Source: Pseudomonas sp. MM223 (GTDB lineage Bacteria; Pseudomonadota; Gammaproteobacteria; Pseudomonadales; Pseudomonadaceae). Taken from it: DNA of 64,000 nt. Positions within the stretch are counted from its first letter, which is position 1. Every line of letters starts with the position of its first letter. The DNA lies in contig OX352322.1 of the NCBI GenBank assembly GCA_947090765.1, forward strand, positions 5,129,501 to 5,193,500, in the 5' to 3' direction. The notes under the pieces were generated by a model. It was not told the origin of the DNA. It was given only the letters and a program-made list of their open reading frames with translations, and did not search any database. Shown here piece after piece: positions 47,256 to 56,063 of the stretch. The position numbers and the translations under genes were made by a program.

Positions 47256-47879
47256 TCAGCCTGCAGGTTTTGAATGGGCAAGGGAAAAGCGGCACACCTG
47301 CCCGCCCCTGAGCATGCACTCCTCGTGGCTGACCTCAGCCCCACCTAGAGCACCGATCAGCGCCAGGTCCAGCTCGCACACCACCGGGTGCGCCTTGGCC
47401 AGGTGATGGAACACGCAATTGTGCGCCACGATCTGCGGCTCCCCGGCCGAGCGGAAAAACACCTGTGCCTCGTACCCGGCATTGTTCATATGCTCGACAA
47501 TACGTGCTTCATCCACCACCTTGTGCTCAAGGTCTGCAGCCAGCTTGCGCCCCAGCTGACGCATCAGCGCCAGCAATGCCTCTTGCCCGAGCAAGCCCGC
47601 CACTTCACCAATCAGCAGGTTGGCCAGCAGCGGGTACTGGCGGGGGAACTGTTCACGGGCAAGCTCCGTCAGCTCGTGCAGCTGCTCCGGGCGCCGCCCG
47701 GTAGGCCGGGTAGCGCCACGCTTGACCAGGCCATCACGCTCCAGCGCCGCCAGGTGCTGGCGCACGGCCGTACGGGTAATGGCCAGGGCCTGCGCCAGGT
47801 CGTCGATGCTCATGCCGGCAGGCTGATGCAACAACGCATGGAGCAGGTCCTGTTGGGTGCGGCCCAGGCCTTCGAGCAT
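47256..47879 (-). CDS. SufR-like HTH regulator with C-terminal Cys cluster
   Basis: The 207-residue product has a DeoR/ArsR-type winged HTH (IDDLAQALAITRTAVRQHLA) and a C-terminal half with four spaced Cys: NCVFHHLAKAHPVVC, EECMLRGG and QVCRF. This arrangement is like SufR/IscR-type Fe-S or metal-sensing regulators. Its ATG overlaps the stop of the upstream gene by one base (TGATG), so it is translationally coupled to a secreted His-rich protein. Confidence 0.85.
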   Translation of the reverse strand: MLEGLGRTQQDLLHALLHQPAGMSIDDLAQALAITRTAVRQHLAALERDGLVKRGATRPTGRRPEQLHELTELAREQFPRQYPLLANLLIGEVAGLLGQEALLALMRQLGRKLAADLEHKVVDEARIVEHMNNAGYEAQVFFRSAGEPQIVAHNCVFHHLAKAHPVVCELDLALIGALGGAEVSHEECMLRGGQVCRFSLAHSKPAG

Positions 47880-48517
47880 CAGAACTTGTCCGGGAACTGT
47901 TTGACCAGCGCCGCGGCCAGGGCGTCGGACAGGGTCAGGATATGCTCGCGCATCATCCCCCAGGTACGCGCCTCGCCTGCGTAGTCACCCGCCGCCAACT
48001 GGTCGATCTGCGCCACATGGTGGCCGCCATGGGCACTGAGCAGCGTCAGCAGGGTCGGTTCGGGCAGGTTCGGGTTGGCCTTGGCCAGGAACGCCGCGAG
48101 GGCCTTGGCATTGCTGGTCAGCTCGTCGACGGCGGCCTGTTGGCCCTTTTTGTCCTTACCCACGGTGGCATCGCTGTAGTGCTTGATTGCACCCCAGTGG
48201 CCAGCCAGCAGTTTCAGCAACTGGTCGGCGGCGGGTTGGCCATATAACGGTGCGATGCTGTTGGCGATTCGGGTGGCGTCGCTGACCACTTCGTTGGCGG
48301 CGACTTCTGCCTGTTTGGCGTTGCCGGCCTGGTTGGCCACGGCGTAGTTGCGCACCCAGAAGATGTGCTCGACCCACAGGTCGCGCAGGGCCATGCGCGT
48401 GGTCATTGCAGCGGATTCTGCGGGTTTGGCGGCGGGGGTTGAGGTGGAGTAGCTCTGGCTCCATGCCGGCTGGGCGCACAGGGCGAGCAGCAGTAAGGCG
48501 GCAATCTTGGTGTTCAT
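47879..48517 (-). CDS. Secreted four-helix, His-rich protein
   Basis: The 212-residue product starts at ATG 48517 (MNTKIAALLLLALCAQPAWS), with a signal peptide to about residue 20. The mature part is helical, with His at matched places: WVEHIFWVRNY, HWGAIKHYSD, SAHGGHHVAQIDQ and MMREHILTL. This is the look of a four-helix bundle that binds metal, but I do not recognise a named family. It is coupled to the downstream Cys-cluster regulator, so a metal- or redox-related role in the periplasm is likely. Confidence 0.7.
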   Translation of the reverse strand: MNTKIAALLLLALCAQPAWSQSYSTSTPAAKPAESAAMTTRMALRDLWVEHIFWVRNYAVANQAGNAKQAEVAANEVVSDATRIANSIAPLYGQPAADQLLKLLAGHWGAIKHYSDATVGKDKKGQQAAVDELTSNAKALAAFLAKANPNLPEPTLLTLLSAHGGHHVAQIDQLAAGDYAGEARTWGMMREHILTLSDALAAALVKQFPDKF

Positions 48518-48620
48518 GACGGCACCCTCCTGGAGGGGATCGACTGACAAGATTAATTTAAGCATCAAAATATGTTTTTATTGGTCGAAGATTGGGTTTC
48601 CGATCAGCGGTTTCCTGTTC

Positions 48621-48700
48621 GGGCCTCTTCGCAGCACAAGGCTGCTCCTACAAGTACAGCATGTACCTGTAGGAGCAGCCTTGTGCTGCGAAGAGGCCCG
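48621..48700. repeat. REP pair (type A variant)
   Basis: Near-perfect inverted copies of GGGCCTCTTCGCAGCACAAG and complement. They lie between the mqo stop and the start of the secreted His-rich gene on the same strand. Confidence 0.87.
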
Positions 48701-48708
48701 CACAGGCA

Positions 48709-48745
48709 ACAAAAAAGCCACGAGGTCACCCCCGTGGCTTTCTGG
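48709..48745. terminator. Bidirectional intrinsic terminator of mqo
   Basis: Stem AAAGCCACG/CGTGGCTTT with a 10-nt loop, A-run on the left side (T-run on the minus strand), immediately after the mqo stop. Confidence 0.78.
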
Positions 48746-48761
48746 TCACAACAATGGCCGA

Positions 48762-50399
48762 TTACAGCGCCATGTCGTTCTCAGGCTTGCTTTCAACCGG
48801 CTCGCTCGCCGCGCCGCCGAAATCAACGCTGGCGTCGATCACCGGCGGTTTCTCCAGCTGCAGCACTTCAGCGGTGTAGTTCCACTCTTTCTGGGTGGCC
48901 GCTGCCGAATCGTTCAGCTTGGTGCCGTAGCTTGGCACGATCTGTTTGATCTTGGCCTGCCACTCTGGGGTAGCGACCTTCTCCTTGAACACGGTTTCCA
49001 GTACGGTCAGCATGATCGGCGCAGCAGTCGAAGCACCTGGCGATGCACCCAGCAGGCCGGCAATGGTACGGTCTTCGGACGCCACCACTTCGGTGCCCAG
49101 CTTCAGCACGCCGCCCTTCTCGGCATCACGCTTGATGATCTGCACACGCTGGCCGGCCTGCCACAGGCGCCAGTCTTCCTTCTTGGCATTCGGGAAGTAG
49201 GTGCGCAGGGCTTCGAAGCGGTCATCGTCAGACAACATCAGCTGGCCAGCGAGGTACTCGACCAGCGGGTACTGCTCGATACCGACCTTGGTCATCGGCC
49301 ACACGTTGTGGGTGGTGGTGCTGCTCAGCAGGTCCAGGTACGAGCCGTTCTTCAGGAACTTGGTGGAGAAGGTGGCGAACGGGCCAAACAGGATCACGCG
49401 CTTACCGTCCAGCACGCGGGTGTCCAGGTGCGGTACCGACATGGGTGGCGCGCCGGTCGAAGCAATGCCGTAGGCCTTGGCCATGTGCTGCATGGCCACG
49501 GTCGGGTTCTCGGTCACCAGGAACGAGCCACCCACCGGGAAGCCTGCGTATTCCTTGGCTTCAGGAATGCCCGACTTCTGCAGCAGCTTCAATGCGCCGC
49601 CGCCGGCACCGATGAACAGGAACTTGGCGTCGGTAGCCGACTCGGTACCGTCCTTCAGGTTCTTGTACTCGACGTGCCAGGAGCCGTCCTTGTTGCGGGT
49701 GATGTCCTGCACTTCGCTGGACAGCTTCAGGTCGAACTTGTCCTGGGTCTTCAGGTGGCCAACCATCTGGCGGGTGATCTCGCCAAAGTTGACGTCGGTG
49801 CCGATTGGCGTCCAGGTCACGGCCAGCTTCTGGTTCGGGTCGCGGCCTTCCATCATCAGCGGGACCCACTTGGCGATCTGCGCGTGGTCCTCGGAGTACT
49901 GCATCGGGCGGAACAGCGGGCTGGCCTGCAGCGCGTCGTAACGCTTTTTCAGGAACTTGATGTTGTCATCGCCCCACACGAAGCTCATGTGCGGGGTGGT
50001 GTTGATGAACGAGTGCGGGTTCTTCAGCACGCCCTGGCGCACCTGCCAGGCCCAGAACTGACGGGAAATCTGGAAGGCTTCGTTGATTTCGATGGCCTTG
50101 GAGATGTTGACGTTGCCGTCTTTGTCTTCCGGGGTGTAGTTCAGCTCGGCCAGCGCGGAGTGGCCGGTACCGGCGTTGTTCCAGCCGTTGGAGCTTTCTT
50201 CAGCCACACCGTCCAGGCGCTCGACCATTTCCATCGACCAGCTTGGCTCCAGCTCGTGCAGCCACACAGCCAGGGTGGAGCTCATGATGCCGCCGCCGAC
50301 CAGCAGCACGTCTACTTTTTTGGTTTCTGCGGCATGCGCTTGCATGAAGCTTGCAGCGACAGCCAGACCCAGCAAGGTCTTGCCAGCTTTCTTGAACAT
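48762..50399 (-). CDS. mqo: Malate:quinone oxidoreductase with N-terminal leader
   Basis: The 545-residue product oxidises malate to oxaloacetate and passes electrons to quinone. FAD binding is [20 protein letters not shown], followed by [18 protein letters not shown] and the C-terminal [16 protein letters not shown]. Unlike the shorter Mqo proteins it begins with [23 protein letters not shown], which looks like a cleavable or anchoring signal peptide. It stands alone with its own terminator. Confidence 0.94.
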   Translation of the reverse strand: MFKKAGKTLLGLAVAASFMQAHAAETKKVDVLLVGGGIMSSTLAVWLHELEPSWSMEMVERLDGVAEESSNGWNNAGTGHSALAELNYTPEDKDGNVNISKAIEINEAFQISRQFWAWQVRQGVLKNPHSFINTTPHMSFVWGDDNIKFLKKRYDALQASPLFRPMQYSEDHAQIAKWVPLMMEGRDPNQKLAVTWTPIGTDVNFGEITRQMVGHLKTQDKFDLKLSSEVQDITRNKDGSWHVEYKNLKDGTESATDAKFLFIGAGGGALKLLQKSGIPEAKEYAGFPVGGSFLVTENPTVAMQHMAKAYGIASTGAPPMSVPHLDTRVLDGKRVILFGPFATFSTKFLKNGSYLDLLSSTTTHNVWPMTKVGIEQYPLVEYLAGQLMLSDDDRFEALRTYFPNAKKEDWRLWQAGQRVQIIKRDAEKGGVLKLGTEVVASEDRTIAGLLGASPGASTAAPIMLTVLETVFKEKVATPEWQAKIKQIVPSYGTKLNDSAAATQKEWNYTAEVLQLEKPPVIDASVDFGGAASEPVESKPENDMAL

Positions 50400-50731
50400 T
50401 GATCAATTCCAGTCAGGAGAACGGAGGGAGGGCCTGTGGCTGGCCCAGGTATTCCTTGTTCTTCAGCGCAGGCTTGTTGTTGATCATTGTTCGGCAGCCA
50501 GAGAACCAGAAAACGACTCGGCCTTTTGTCGAATTGACCGACAGGGCTGAATCGTTTTTCTGATTGTATCCGAAATGCCAGCGCAAACAAATTGCCGGCC
50601 CTCGCGTCAACGTGACGGGTTGTCCCAGGGAATACCGGCAAGCTTTGCAGTGATTGCAGTATTTTCTCGGCGCCCCTACTATTGCGATCATTTCTCATTC
50701 GCACCAGTATGCGTTCGCGCCGGATGCCGCC
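50400..50731. other. Gene-free divergent interval
   Basis: About 330 bp between mqo and the ECF sigma gene hold the promoters of both. I see no further gene, REP or terminator. An AT-richer stretch near 50690-50705 (TTGCGATCATTTCTCATTCG) may hold the sigma-gene promoter or a weak Fur-like site. Confidence 0.5.
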
Positions 50732-51262
50732 GTGGTTTCGATCCCAGAGTTGAACACCTCGCTCCATACCCTGTACCGCAGCCACTCGCGCTGGTTGCTC
50801 GGTTTTCTGTACCGCCGCCTGGGCAGCCGCTGCGATGCCGCTGACCTGGTGCAGGACACCTTCGTGCGTATCCTCAACCGCCCAAGGCAGTTCGATGGCG
50901 AACGCGGCGAGCGCTCGTACCTGGCCACCATCGCCCGCGGTCTGTGCGTGGACCACTGGCGACGGCAGAAGCTGGAACAGGCCTGGTTGCAGCAGTTGGC
51001 CTTGCAGCCCGAGGCACTGCAGCCCTCCCCCGAACAGCGCGCGATCATTGTCGAAACCCTGCACGAAGTGGACGCCATGCTGCTGCGCTTGCCGAGCAAG
51101 GTGCGCCAGGCCTTTTTGCTGGCACAGATCGATGGCCTGGCCTACCGCGATATTGCCGCACACATCGGGGTGAGCGAACGCATGATCAAGAAGTACCTGG
51201 CCCAAGCGTTTCTGCATTGCGCCATTCTTGAAGCCGAACTCGACGGCTTGCTGGTGGAGTGA
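50732..51262 (+). CDS. ECF sigma factor (FecI-like)
   Basis: The product is 176 residues from GTG 50732 (VVSIPELNTSLHTLYRSHSR); a TTG 78 bp upstream is also in frame. Region 2 is LVQDTFVRILNRPRQFDGER ... YLATIARGLCVDHWRRQKLE, and region 4 is DGLAYRDIAAHIGVSERMIK. It precedes a FecR-type anti-sigma gene by 4 bp and a TonB-dependent receptor, the usual iron-starvation signalling trio. Confidence 0.9.
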   Translation: MVSIPELNTSLHTLYRSHSRWLLGFLYRRLGSRCDAADLVQDTFVRILNRPRQFDGERGERSYLATIARGLCVDHWRRQKLEQAWLQQLALQPEALQPSPEQRAIIVETLHEVDAMLLRLPSKVRQAFLLAQIDGLAYRDIAAHIGVSERMIKKYLAQAFLHCAILEAELDGLLVE

Positions 51263-51266
51263 CGCC

Positions 51267-52232
51267 ATGACCGCGCCCGCGCAAAAACTCAGCCACGCCA
51301 GCCTGCAACAGGCCGCACACTGGTACGTGCAGTTGCAGGACGAAAACGCCGCACCGCAGTTGCGCACCCAGTGGCAGCACTGGTTTGACCAGCACGGCGA
51401 CCACCAGGCGGCCTGGCACTATGTGCAACGGGTCGGCCAGCGTTTTGCCCCGTTGCAGGCCGAAGGCGCAGCGGCGGGCCGGGCATTGCGTGAGCACGAG
51501 GCGCGTCGCTTCAGCCGGCGTACCGGGCTCAAGTCGCTGCTGGTGCTTGGCGCCAGCTCCCTGCTTGGCTGGCGTGCCTGGCACGGTGCGCCGTTGTCGG
51601 GCTGGGATGCCGACATGGCCACCGGCATCGGTGAAATCCGCGAAGCACGCCTGGCCGATGGCAGCCAGTTGTGGCTGGGGGCACAGAGCGCCGTGGACAT
51701 GGAGTACTCCGCACTCAGCCGGGTGCTGCGGCTGCGCTTTGGCGAGTTGCTGGTGGAAACCGCCCACGACCCGCGCCGCCCCTTCTTCGTCGACACTGCA
51801 CAAGGGCGCATGCAAGCACTGGGCACGCGCTTTGCGGTGTGCCAGCAGGGGGAACGCACCCGGCTGGATGTGTACGCGGGCGCCGTGGAGGTGTGCACGG
51901 CTCAAAGCGGCGAGCGCTGCATCGTACCCGCAGGCCAGCAGGTGGATTTCAGCGCCCAGGGCATCAGCAATACCCGCCCGGCGCAAAGCGCGGGTGAGTC
52001 GTGGGTTCACCGACGGCTCAATGCCGAAGACATGCCCTTGGCGCAGCTGCTGCAAACGCTTGGACGCTATCGCCATGGGCATCTGGGTTGGCACCCGGAC
52101 GTTGCACAGCTCTCGGTGATGGGGGCATTCCCGCTCAACGATACCGACCGGGCACTGGAGTTGCTGCAAGCAGCACTGCCAGTGCGCGTGCAGCGGCTTA
52201 CACCGTGGTGGGTAACAGTCGAGCCTGCCTGA
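51267..52232 (+). CDS. FecR-family anti-sigma/sensor protein
   Basis: The 321-residue product starts at ATG 51267. An N-terminal cytoplasmic part (AAHWYVQLQDENAAPQLRTQ, DUF4880-like) is followed by one membrane segment near residues 88-105 (LKSLLVLGASSLLGWRAWHG) and a periplasmic FecR domain (ADGSQLWLGAQSAVDMEYS). It relays the signal from the receptor to the sigma factor, which starts transcription of the receptor gene. Confidence 0.9.
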   Translation: MTAPAQKLSHASLQQAAHWYVQLQDENAAPQLRTQWQHWFDQHGDHQAAWHYVQRVGQRFAPLQAEGAAAGRALREHEARRFSRRTGLKSLLVLGASSLLGWRAWHGAPLSGWDADMATGIGEIREARLADGSQLWLGAQSAVDMEYSALSRVLRLRFGELLVETAHDPRRPFFVDTAQGRMQALGTRFAVCQQGERTRLDVYAGAVEVCTAQSGERCIVPAGQQVDFSAQGISNTRPAQSAGESWVHRRLNAEDMPLAQLLQTLGRYRHGHLGWHPDVAQLSVMGAFPLNDTDRALELLQAALPVRVQRLTPWWVTVEPA

Positions 52233-52262
52233 TTGGCCCCTGTTTCAAGGCAAACACAAGCC

Positions 52263-52357
52263 CTGTAGGAGCAGCCTTGTGCTGCGAAGAGGTCGGTAAG
52301 GCTAAAGATAATCTTGGGCTGCAATGGCCTCTTCGCAGCACAAGGCTGCTCCTACAC
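52263..52357. repeat. REP pair (type A variant) inside fec-like unit
   Basis: Outward-facing copies of TGTAGGAGCAGCCTTGTGCT between fecR-like and receptor genes on the same strand. It may separate steady regulator mRNA from the highly induced receptor mRNA. Confidence 0.83.
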
Positions 52358-52507
52358 AGGGACGCGGTAGCCTGAGTGATGGTGCTACCCACGTACATCG
52401 CAGCACCAACGCTTAAAAAATCTGCCAAGCCAGTTCCCTTTTTCCAATCTCGTTCGGTTAACCCGGCATAGCGCTTCCAACTCACCCAACCGATTCCAGA
52501 GACCCGC

Positions 52508-54949
52508 ATGCCGACGCCCTTCCACCCCGCGTTCCGCCTGGCGCTTGCCGCGCCACTTTCGCTTCTTGCCGCCGCGCCACTGATGTTGCCGGCAACCCTG
52601 GCCCACGCCGAACAGGCGGCCAGCGCCGAAACAAGCTTCAACATCGCACCCGGCTCGCTCACCAGCGCCCTCAACCAGTTCAGCAGCCAGGCCGGTATCT
52701 ACCTGGCCGGCAGCAACGAATTGGCCGCCGGCAAGACCAGCCAGGGGCTGCAAGGCCGCTTCAGCGTCGCTCAAGGCCTGGCCCGGCTGCTACAGGGCAG
52801 TGGCCTGCAAGCCGTGCCCCAAGGCAGCGCGGGATATGTGCTGCAACCACTTGCCGATGGTACGGCCCTGCAACTGGATGCCACCTCGATCAACGCCGCT
52901 ACCCTGCTCGCCAGCAACGGCCAGGGTGATAGCGGCTACCGTGCCGTCGCCAGTGCCACCGCCAGCAAAACCAGTAGCGCCCTGGCCGACACCCCGCGCT
53001 CGGTTTCGGTGGTAACCCGCCAGCGCATGGATGACCAACAGTCGCAAACCCTTACCGAGGTGCTGGGCTACGTGCCAGGCATTTTCTCCCCACCGTTTGC
53101 CGGCGGGGATGGCCAAGCGGGTGACCTGTTCTTCATCCGTGGCTTCAACGCCACCGACTACGGCTATGGCCTGTTGCGCGATGGCCTGCGCGTGCAGGGC
53201 AACCGCTACGATACCAGCAGCGAACCCTACGGCCTGGAGCGGGTGGAAGTGTTCCGCGGCCCGACGTCGATCCTGTATGGCGAAAACGCCCCGGGTGGCG
53301 TGGTCAACCTGGTCAGCAAGCGGCCTACTGCCGAAGCGCGCGGCGAAGTGCAACTGAGCTATGGCTCGTACAACCGCCGCCAGTTGGGCGTCGACGTTTC
53401 CGGCCCGCTGACCGATGAGGGCAATGTCCTCGGCCGCCTGGTGATGATGGGCCGCAAGGCCGACACCCAGGTCGACCACCAGCCCGACGACCGCCTGTAC
53501 ATCGCGCCGTCGCTGACCTTGAACTTCGACGACTTCAACAGCCTGACCGTGCTGGCCACCTACCAGCGTGACCGCACCTTGATGGAGCTCGGTTTCCCGG
53601 CCGCCGGCACCCTGCTGCACAACCCCAACGGCAAGATCGACAAGGACCAGTTGTCCGGCAACCCGGACTGGGACAACTTCGAACGGGAAACCTGGAGCCT
53701 GGGCTACGAGTTCAGCCATCGTTTCAACGACACCTGGCAGTTCCGCCAGAACTCGCGCTACATGCAGTCGCGCATCGACCGCCAGGAAATGTGGCCAGGC
53801 AGCCTGAACAACGGCGGCTTCGGCACCACCTTGGGCAACACTGCCTACGACCGCTACAACAAGTCCATCGCCTACTCGCTGGACAACCAGTTCGAAGGCC
53901 ACTTCACCAGCGGTGCGTTCGACCACACCTTCCTGGTAGGGGCAAGCCTGGACCGCACGTCGTTCAACCAGGACTGGGACGCCGGTAACGGCGGCACCAT
54001 CAATGTGTTCGACCCGGTCTGGAACGGCAAGCCCAGCACGCCCCTGCATGTGCAGAACGCCTTGCTCGATCAAACCATGTACGGCCTCTACAGCCAGCTG
54101 CAAACCAAGGTCGACAACTGGGTGCTGCTGCTGGGCGGGCGACTGGACCGAGTCAACAGCCAGTTCCGCAACAAAGCCGGCACCCTTAACGCCCAAGCCG
54201 ACATGGACAGCTGGGACAGCAAGTTCACCTGGCAGACCGGGGTGATGTACCAGTTCGAAAACGGCCTGTCGCCGTACTTCAGCTATTCCACCGCCTTTGC
54301 CCCGACCCAGCAGACCGAAAGCAAGAACGGCCCACTGGACCCGACTACCAGTGAGCAGTACGAAGTGGGCATCAAATACGAACCCAAAGGCTGGAACACC
54401 GCCTTTACTGCGTCGGTATACGACCTGCGCAAGAAAGACGATGTGCTGTTCGACTCCGCTGTGGGTGACTACCGCCAGATCGGTGCCAGCCGGGCCAAGG
54501 GTGTGGAGCTGGAACTTAACAGCGACCTGAGCGAAAACCTCAACCTCACGGCTGCCTACACCTACACCGATTCGCGCATTACCAAGGACGTGGCCGGGTC
54601 GCTGTATGAAGACCACCAGATGACCGGCGTGCCACGCAACCAGGCCTCGGTGTGGAGCACGTATCGCTTCCGTGACGGCCTGCTCAAGGGCCTGCAGATT
54701 GGTGGCGGCGTGCGTCACTTCGACAGCACCTTCGCCTATACCCCGGCGAGCCTGTACGGCAAGCTGGATACCGGTGACGTGACGCTGGTGGATGCCAAGG
54801 TGGGGTATGAGATCGACGAAAACTGGTCGGTCGAGATGAATGCCCGCAACCTGTTCGACAAAGAATATGTAGCAGGCTGCAACAACGCTGGCCGCTGCTA
54901 CTGGGGTGAAGAGCGCACGCTGCTGGGAACCGTGTCGCTGCGCTGGTAA
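52508..54949 (+). CDS. TonB-dependent siderophore receptor with STN signalling domain
   Basis: The 813-residue product has a signal peptide ending near LPATLAHAEQ. The N-terminal STN domain (about residues 40-118: FNIAPGSLTSALNQFSSQAG ... GLARLLQGSGLQAV) signals to FecR. The plug includes SVSVVTRQRMDDQQ and VEVFRGPTSILYGENAPGGV, and the 22-strand barrel ends in the terminal Trp (GTVSLRW). The C-terminal CNNAGRCYWGEERT pattern resembles FhuE/FoxA/FpvA ferric-hydroxamate receptors; the exact siderophore is not clear. Confidence 0.93.
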   Translation: MPTPFHPAFRLALAAPLSLLAAAPLMLPATLAHAEQAASAETSFNIAPGSLTSALNQFSSQAGIYLAGSNELAAGKTSQGLQGRFSVAQGLARLLQGSGLQAVPQGSAGYVLQPLADGTALQLDATSINAATLLASNGQGDSGYRAVASATASKTSSALADTPRSVSVVTRQRMDDQQSQTLTEVLGYVPGIFSPPFAGGDGQAGDLFFIRGFNATDYGYGLLRDGLRVQGNRYDTSSEPYGLERVEVFRGPTSILYGENAPGGVVNLVSKRPTAEARGEVQLSYGSYNRRQLGVDVSGPLTDEGNVLGRLVMMGRKADTQVDHQPDDRLYIAPSLTLNFDDFNSLTVLATYQRDRTLMELGFPAAGTLLHNPNGKIDKDQLSGNPDWDNFERETWSLGYEFSHRFNDTWQFRQNSRYMQSRIDRQEMWPGSLNNGGFGTTLGNTAYDRYNKSIAYSLDNQFEGHFTSGAFDHTFLVGASLDRTSFNQDWDAGNGGTINVFDPVWNGKPSTPLHVQNALLDQTMYGLYSQLQTKVDNWVLLLGGRLDRVNSQFRNKAGTLNAQADMDSWDSKFTWQTGVMYQFENGLSPYFSYSTAFAPTQQTESKNGPLDPTTSEQYEVGIKYEPKGWNTAFTASVYDLRKKDDVLFDSAVGDYRQIGASRAKGVELELNSDLSENLNLTAAYTYTDSRITKDVAGSLYEDHQMTGVPRNQASVWSTYRFRDGLLKGLQIGGGVRHFDSTFAYTPASLYGKLDTGDVTLVDAKVGYEIDENWSVEMNARNLFDKEYVAGCNNAGRCYWGEERTLLGTVSLRW

Positions 54950-54966
54950 GTGGCCCACAAACAAAT

Positions 54967-54994
54967 GCCCCCGGCCATTTGCATGACCGGGGGC
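54967..54994. terminator. Stem-loop terminator between convergent genes
   Basis: Perfect 8-bp stem GCCCCCGG/CCGGGGGC with a 12-nt loop. The minus-strand side runs into ATTTGTTTG, so it serves the DUF4223 lipoprotein gene better than the receptor gene. Confidence 0.65.
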
Positions 54995-55037
54995 CTTGGA
55001 TCACGTCGCAAGCGTCGCGATCAGGGTACCGCCAAGA

Positions 55038-55229
55038 TTACTGCTGCTGAGGCAGTTTATCGATCGGGCCGCAGCCACCGATGATCTTGGAGATGGAAAC
55101 CGAAGGGTGGAACAGGTAGTCGTAAGTGCAGTTTTTCGGTTGGTTGTAAACTTGGCCAGTGCAACCCGACAGCAGGGCAACACCCGAGACAACAGCAACG
55201 GCTACGGTGGCCTTGAACAGCTTTTTCAT
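55038..55229 (-). CDS. DUF4223 small lipoprotein (YhfL-like)
   Basis: The 63-residue product starts at ATG 55229 (MKKLFKATVAVAVVSGVALL). A lipobox LLSGC at residues 19-23 gives a mature lipoprotein of about 41 residues containing NCTYDYLFHPSVSISKIIGG, the YhfL/DUF4223 signature, with two further Cys. Function is unknown; an outer- or inner-membrane anchor is expected. It is convergent with the iron receptor gene. Confidence 0.8.
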   Translation of the reverse strand: MKKLFKATVAVAVVSGVALLSGCTGQVYNQPKNCTYDYLFHPSVSISKIIGGCGPIDKLPQQQ

Positions 55230-55418
55230 ACTAAGTCCTTTAAATGAATCATCTTCGGCCATCTTCTGATGGCCGCGGGATGATACAGACTCCGTGCATT
55301 GGATCCAAGTCGCACTTGGCACAAGTTCTTTGCAATTGTGCAACTACAGGTTGAAAAGCGCGCCTTTGCCGACGATAGTTCAGGGCACTGCCTTCGTAAT
55401 GCCCAACAGGAGCTCACC

Positions 55419-56036
55419 ATGCTCGGCGTCACCGACTACGGCGCATTCGTCATCGCCTTCATCATTCTTCTGGCCATCCCCGGCCCGGGCAATTTTGCCC
55501 TGATCACCGCCACCGGCAAGGGCGGTATCAAGGCCGGCCTGGCCGCCACGCTTGGGGTGATCGTGGGTGACCAGGTGCTGCTGTGGCTGGCGGTAGCCGG
55601 CGTCGCCACCCTGCTGGCCACCTACCCCACGGCCTTCCACATGGTGCAATGGGCCGGTGCCGCGTACCTGGCTTACCTGGGCCTGCGCATGCTACTGAGC
55701 AAACCCGGTGGTGCAGCACATACCTGCCGCATGGACAACGGCCAGTACCTGCGCCAGACCATGATGATCACCCTGCTCAACCCCAAGGCGATCATGTTCT
55801 ACATGGCGTTTTTCCCGCTGTTCGTCGACCCGGTGAAGCACCAGGGGCTGGTGACGTTCGGCTTCATGGCGGCGACGGTGGCGGTGGTGACCTTCGCGTA
55901 TGGGCTGATTGCCGTGGTGCTGACCCATCAACTGGCTGAACGCATGCGCGCCAACCCACGCATCAGCAACCTGTTCGAGCGGCTGGCGGGGGCTTGCCTG
56001 GTGGGGTTTGGTATCAAGTTGGCGGCGATGCGCTGA
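55419..56036 (+). CDS. LysE-family amino-acid exporter
   Basis: The 205-residue product starts at ATG 55419 (MLGVTDYGAFVIAFIILLAI); the upstream frame is not used. It has six hydrophobic segments and the RhtB/LysE signature PGPGNFALITATGKGGIKAG, with NPKAIMFYMAFFPLFVD in the middle. It probably exports an amino acid or derivative; the substrate is unknown. Confidence 0.9.
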   Translation: MLGVTDYGAFVIAFIILLAIPGPGNFALITATGKGGIKAGLAATLGVIVGDQVLLWLAVAGVATLLATYPTAFHMVQWAGAAYLAYLGLRMLLSKPGGAAHTCRMDNGQYLRQTMMITLLNPKAIMFYMAFFPLFVDPVKHQGLVTFGFMAATVAVVTFAYGLIAVVLTHQLAERMRANPRISNLFERLAGACLVGFGIKLAAMR

Positions 56037-56063
56037 GCAGGGCAACGGCACCATCCCTGTGAA

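Noticed and set aside
50685..50710. Fur box before the ECF sigma gene
   Set aside because: TTGCGATCATTTCTCATTCG has only partial agreement with the Fur consensus; kept as a weak hint only.
52790..54964. Long minus-strand open frame opposite the TonB receptor
   Set aside because: Antisense shadow; the plus-strand receptor has signal peptide, STN, plug and barrel end.
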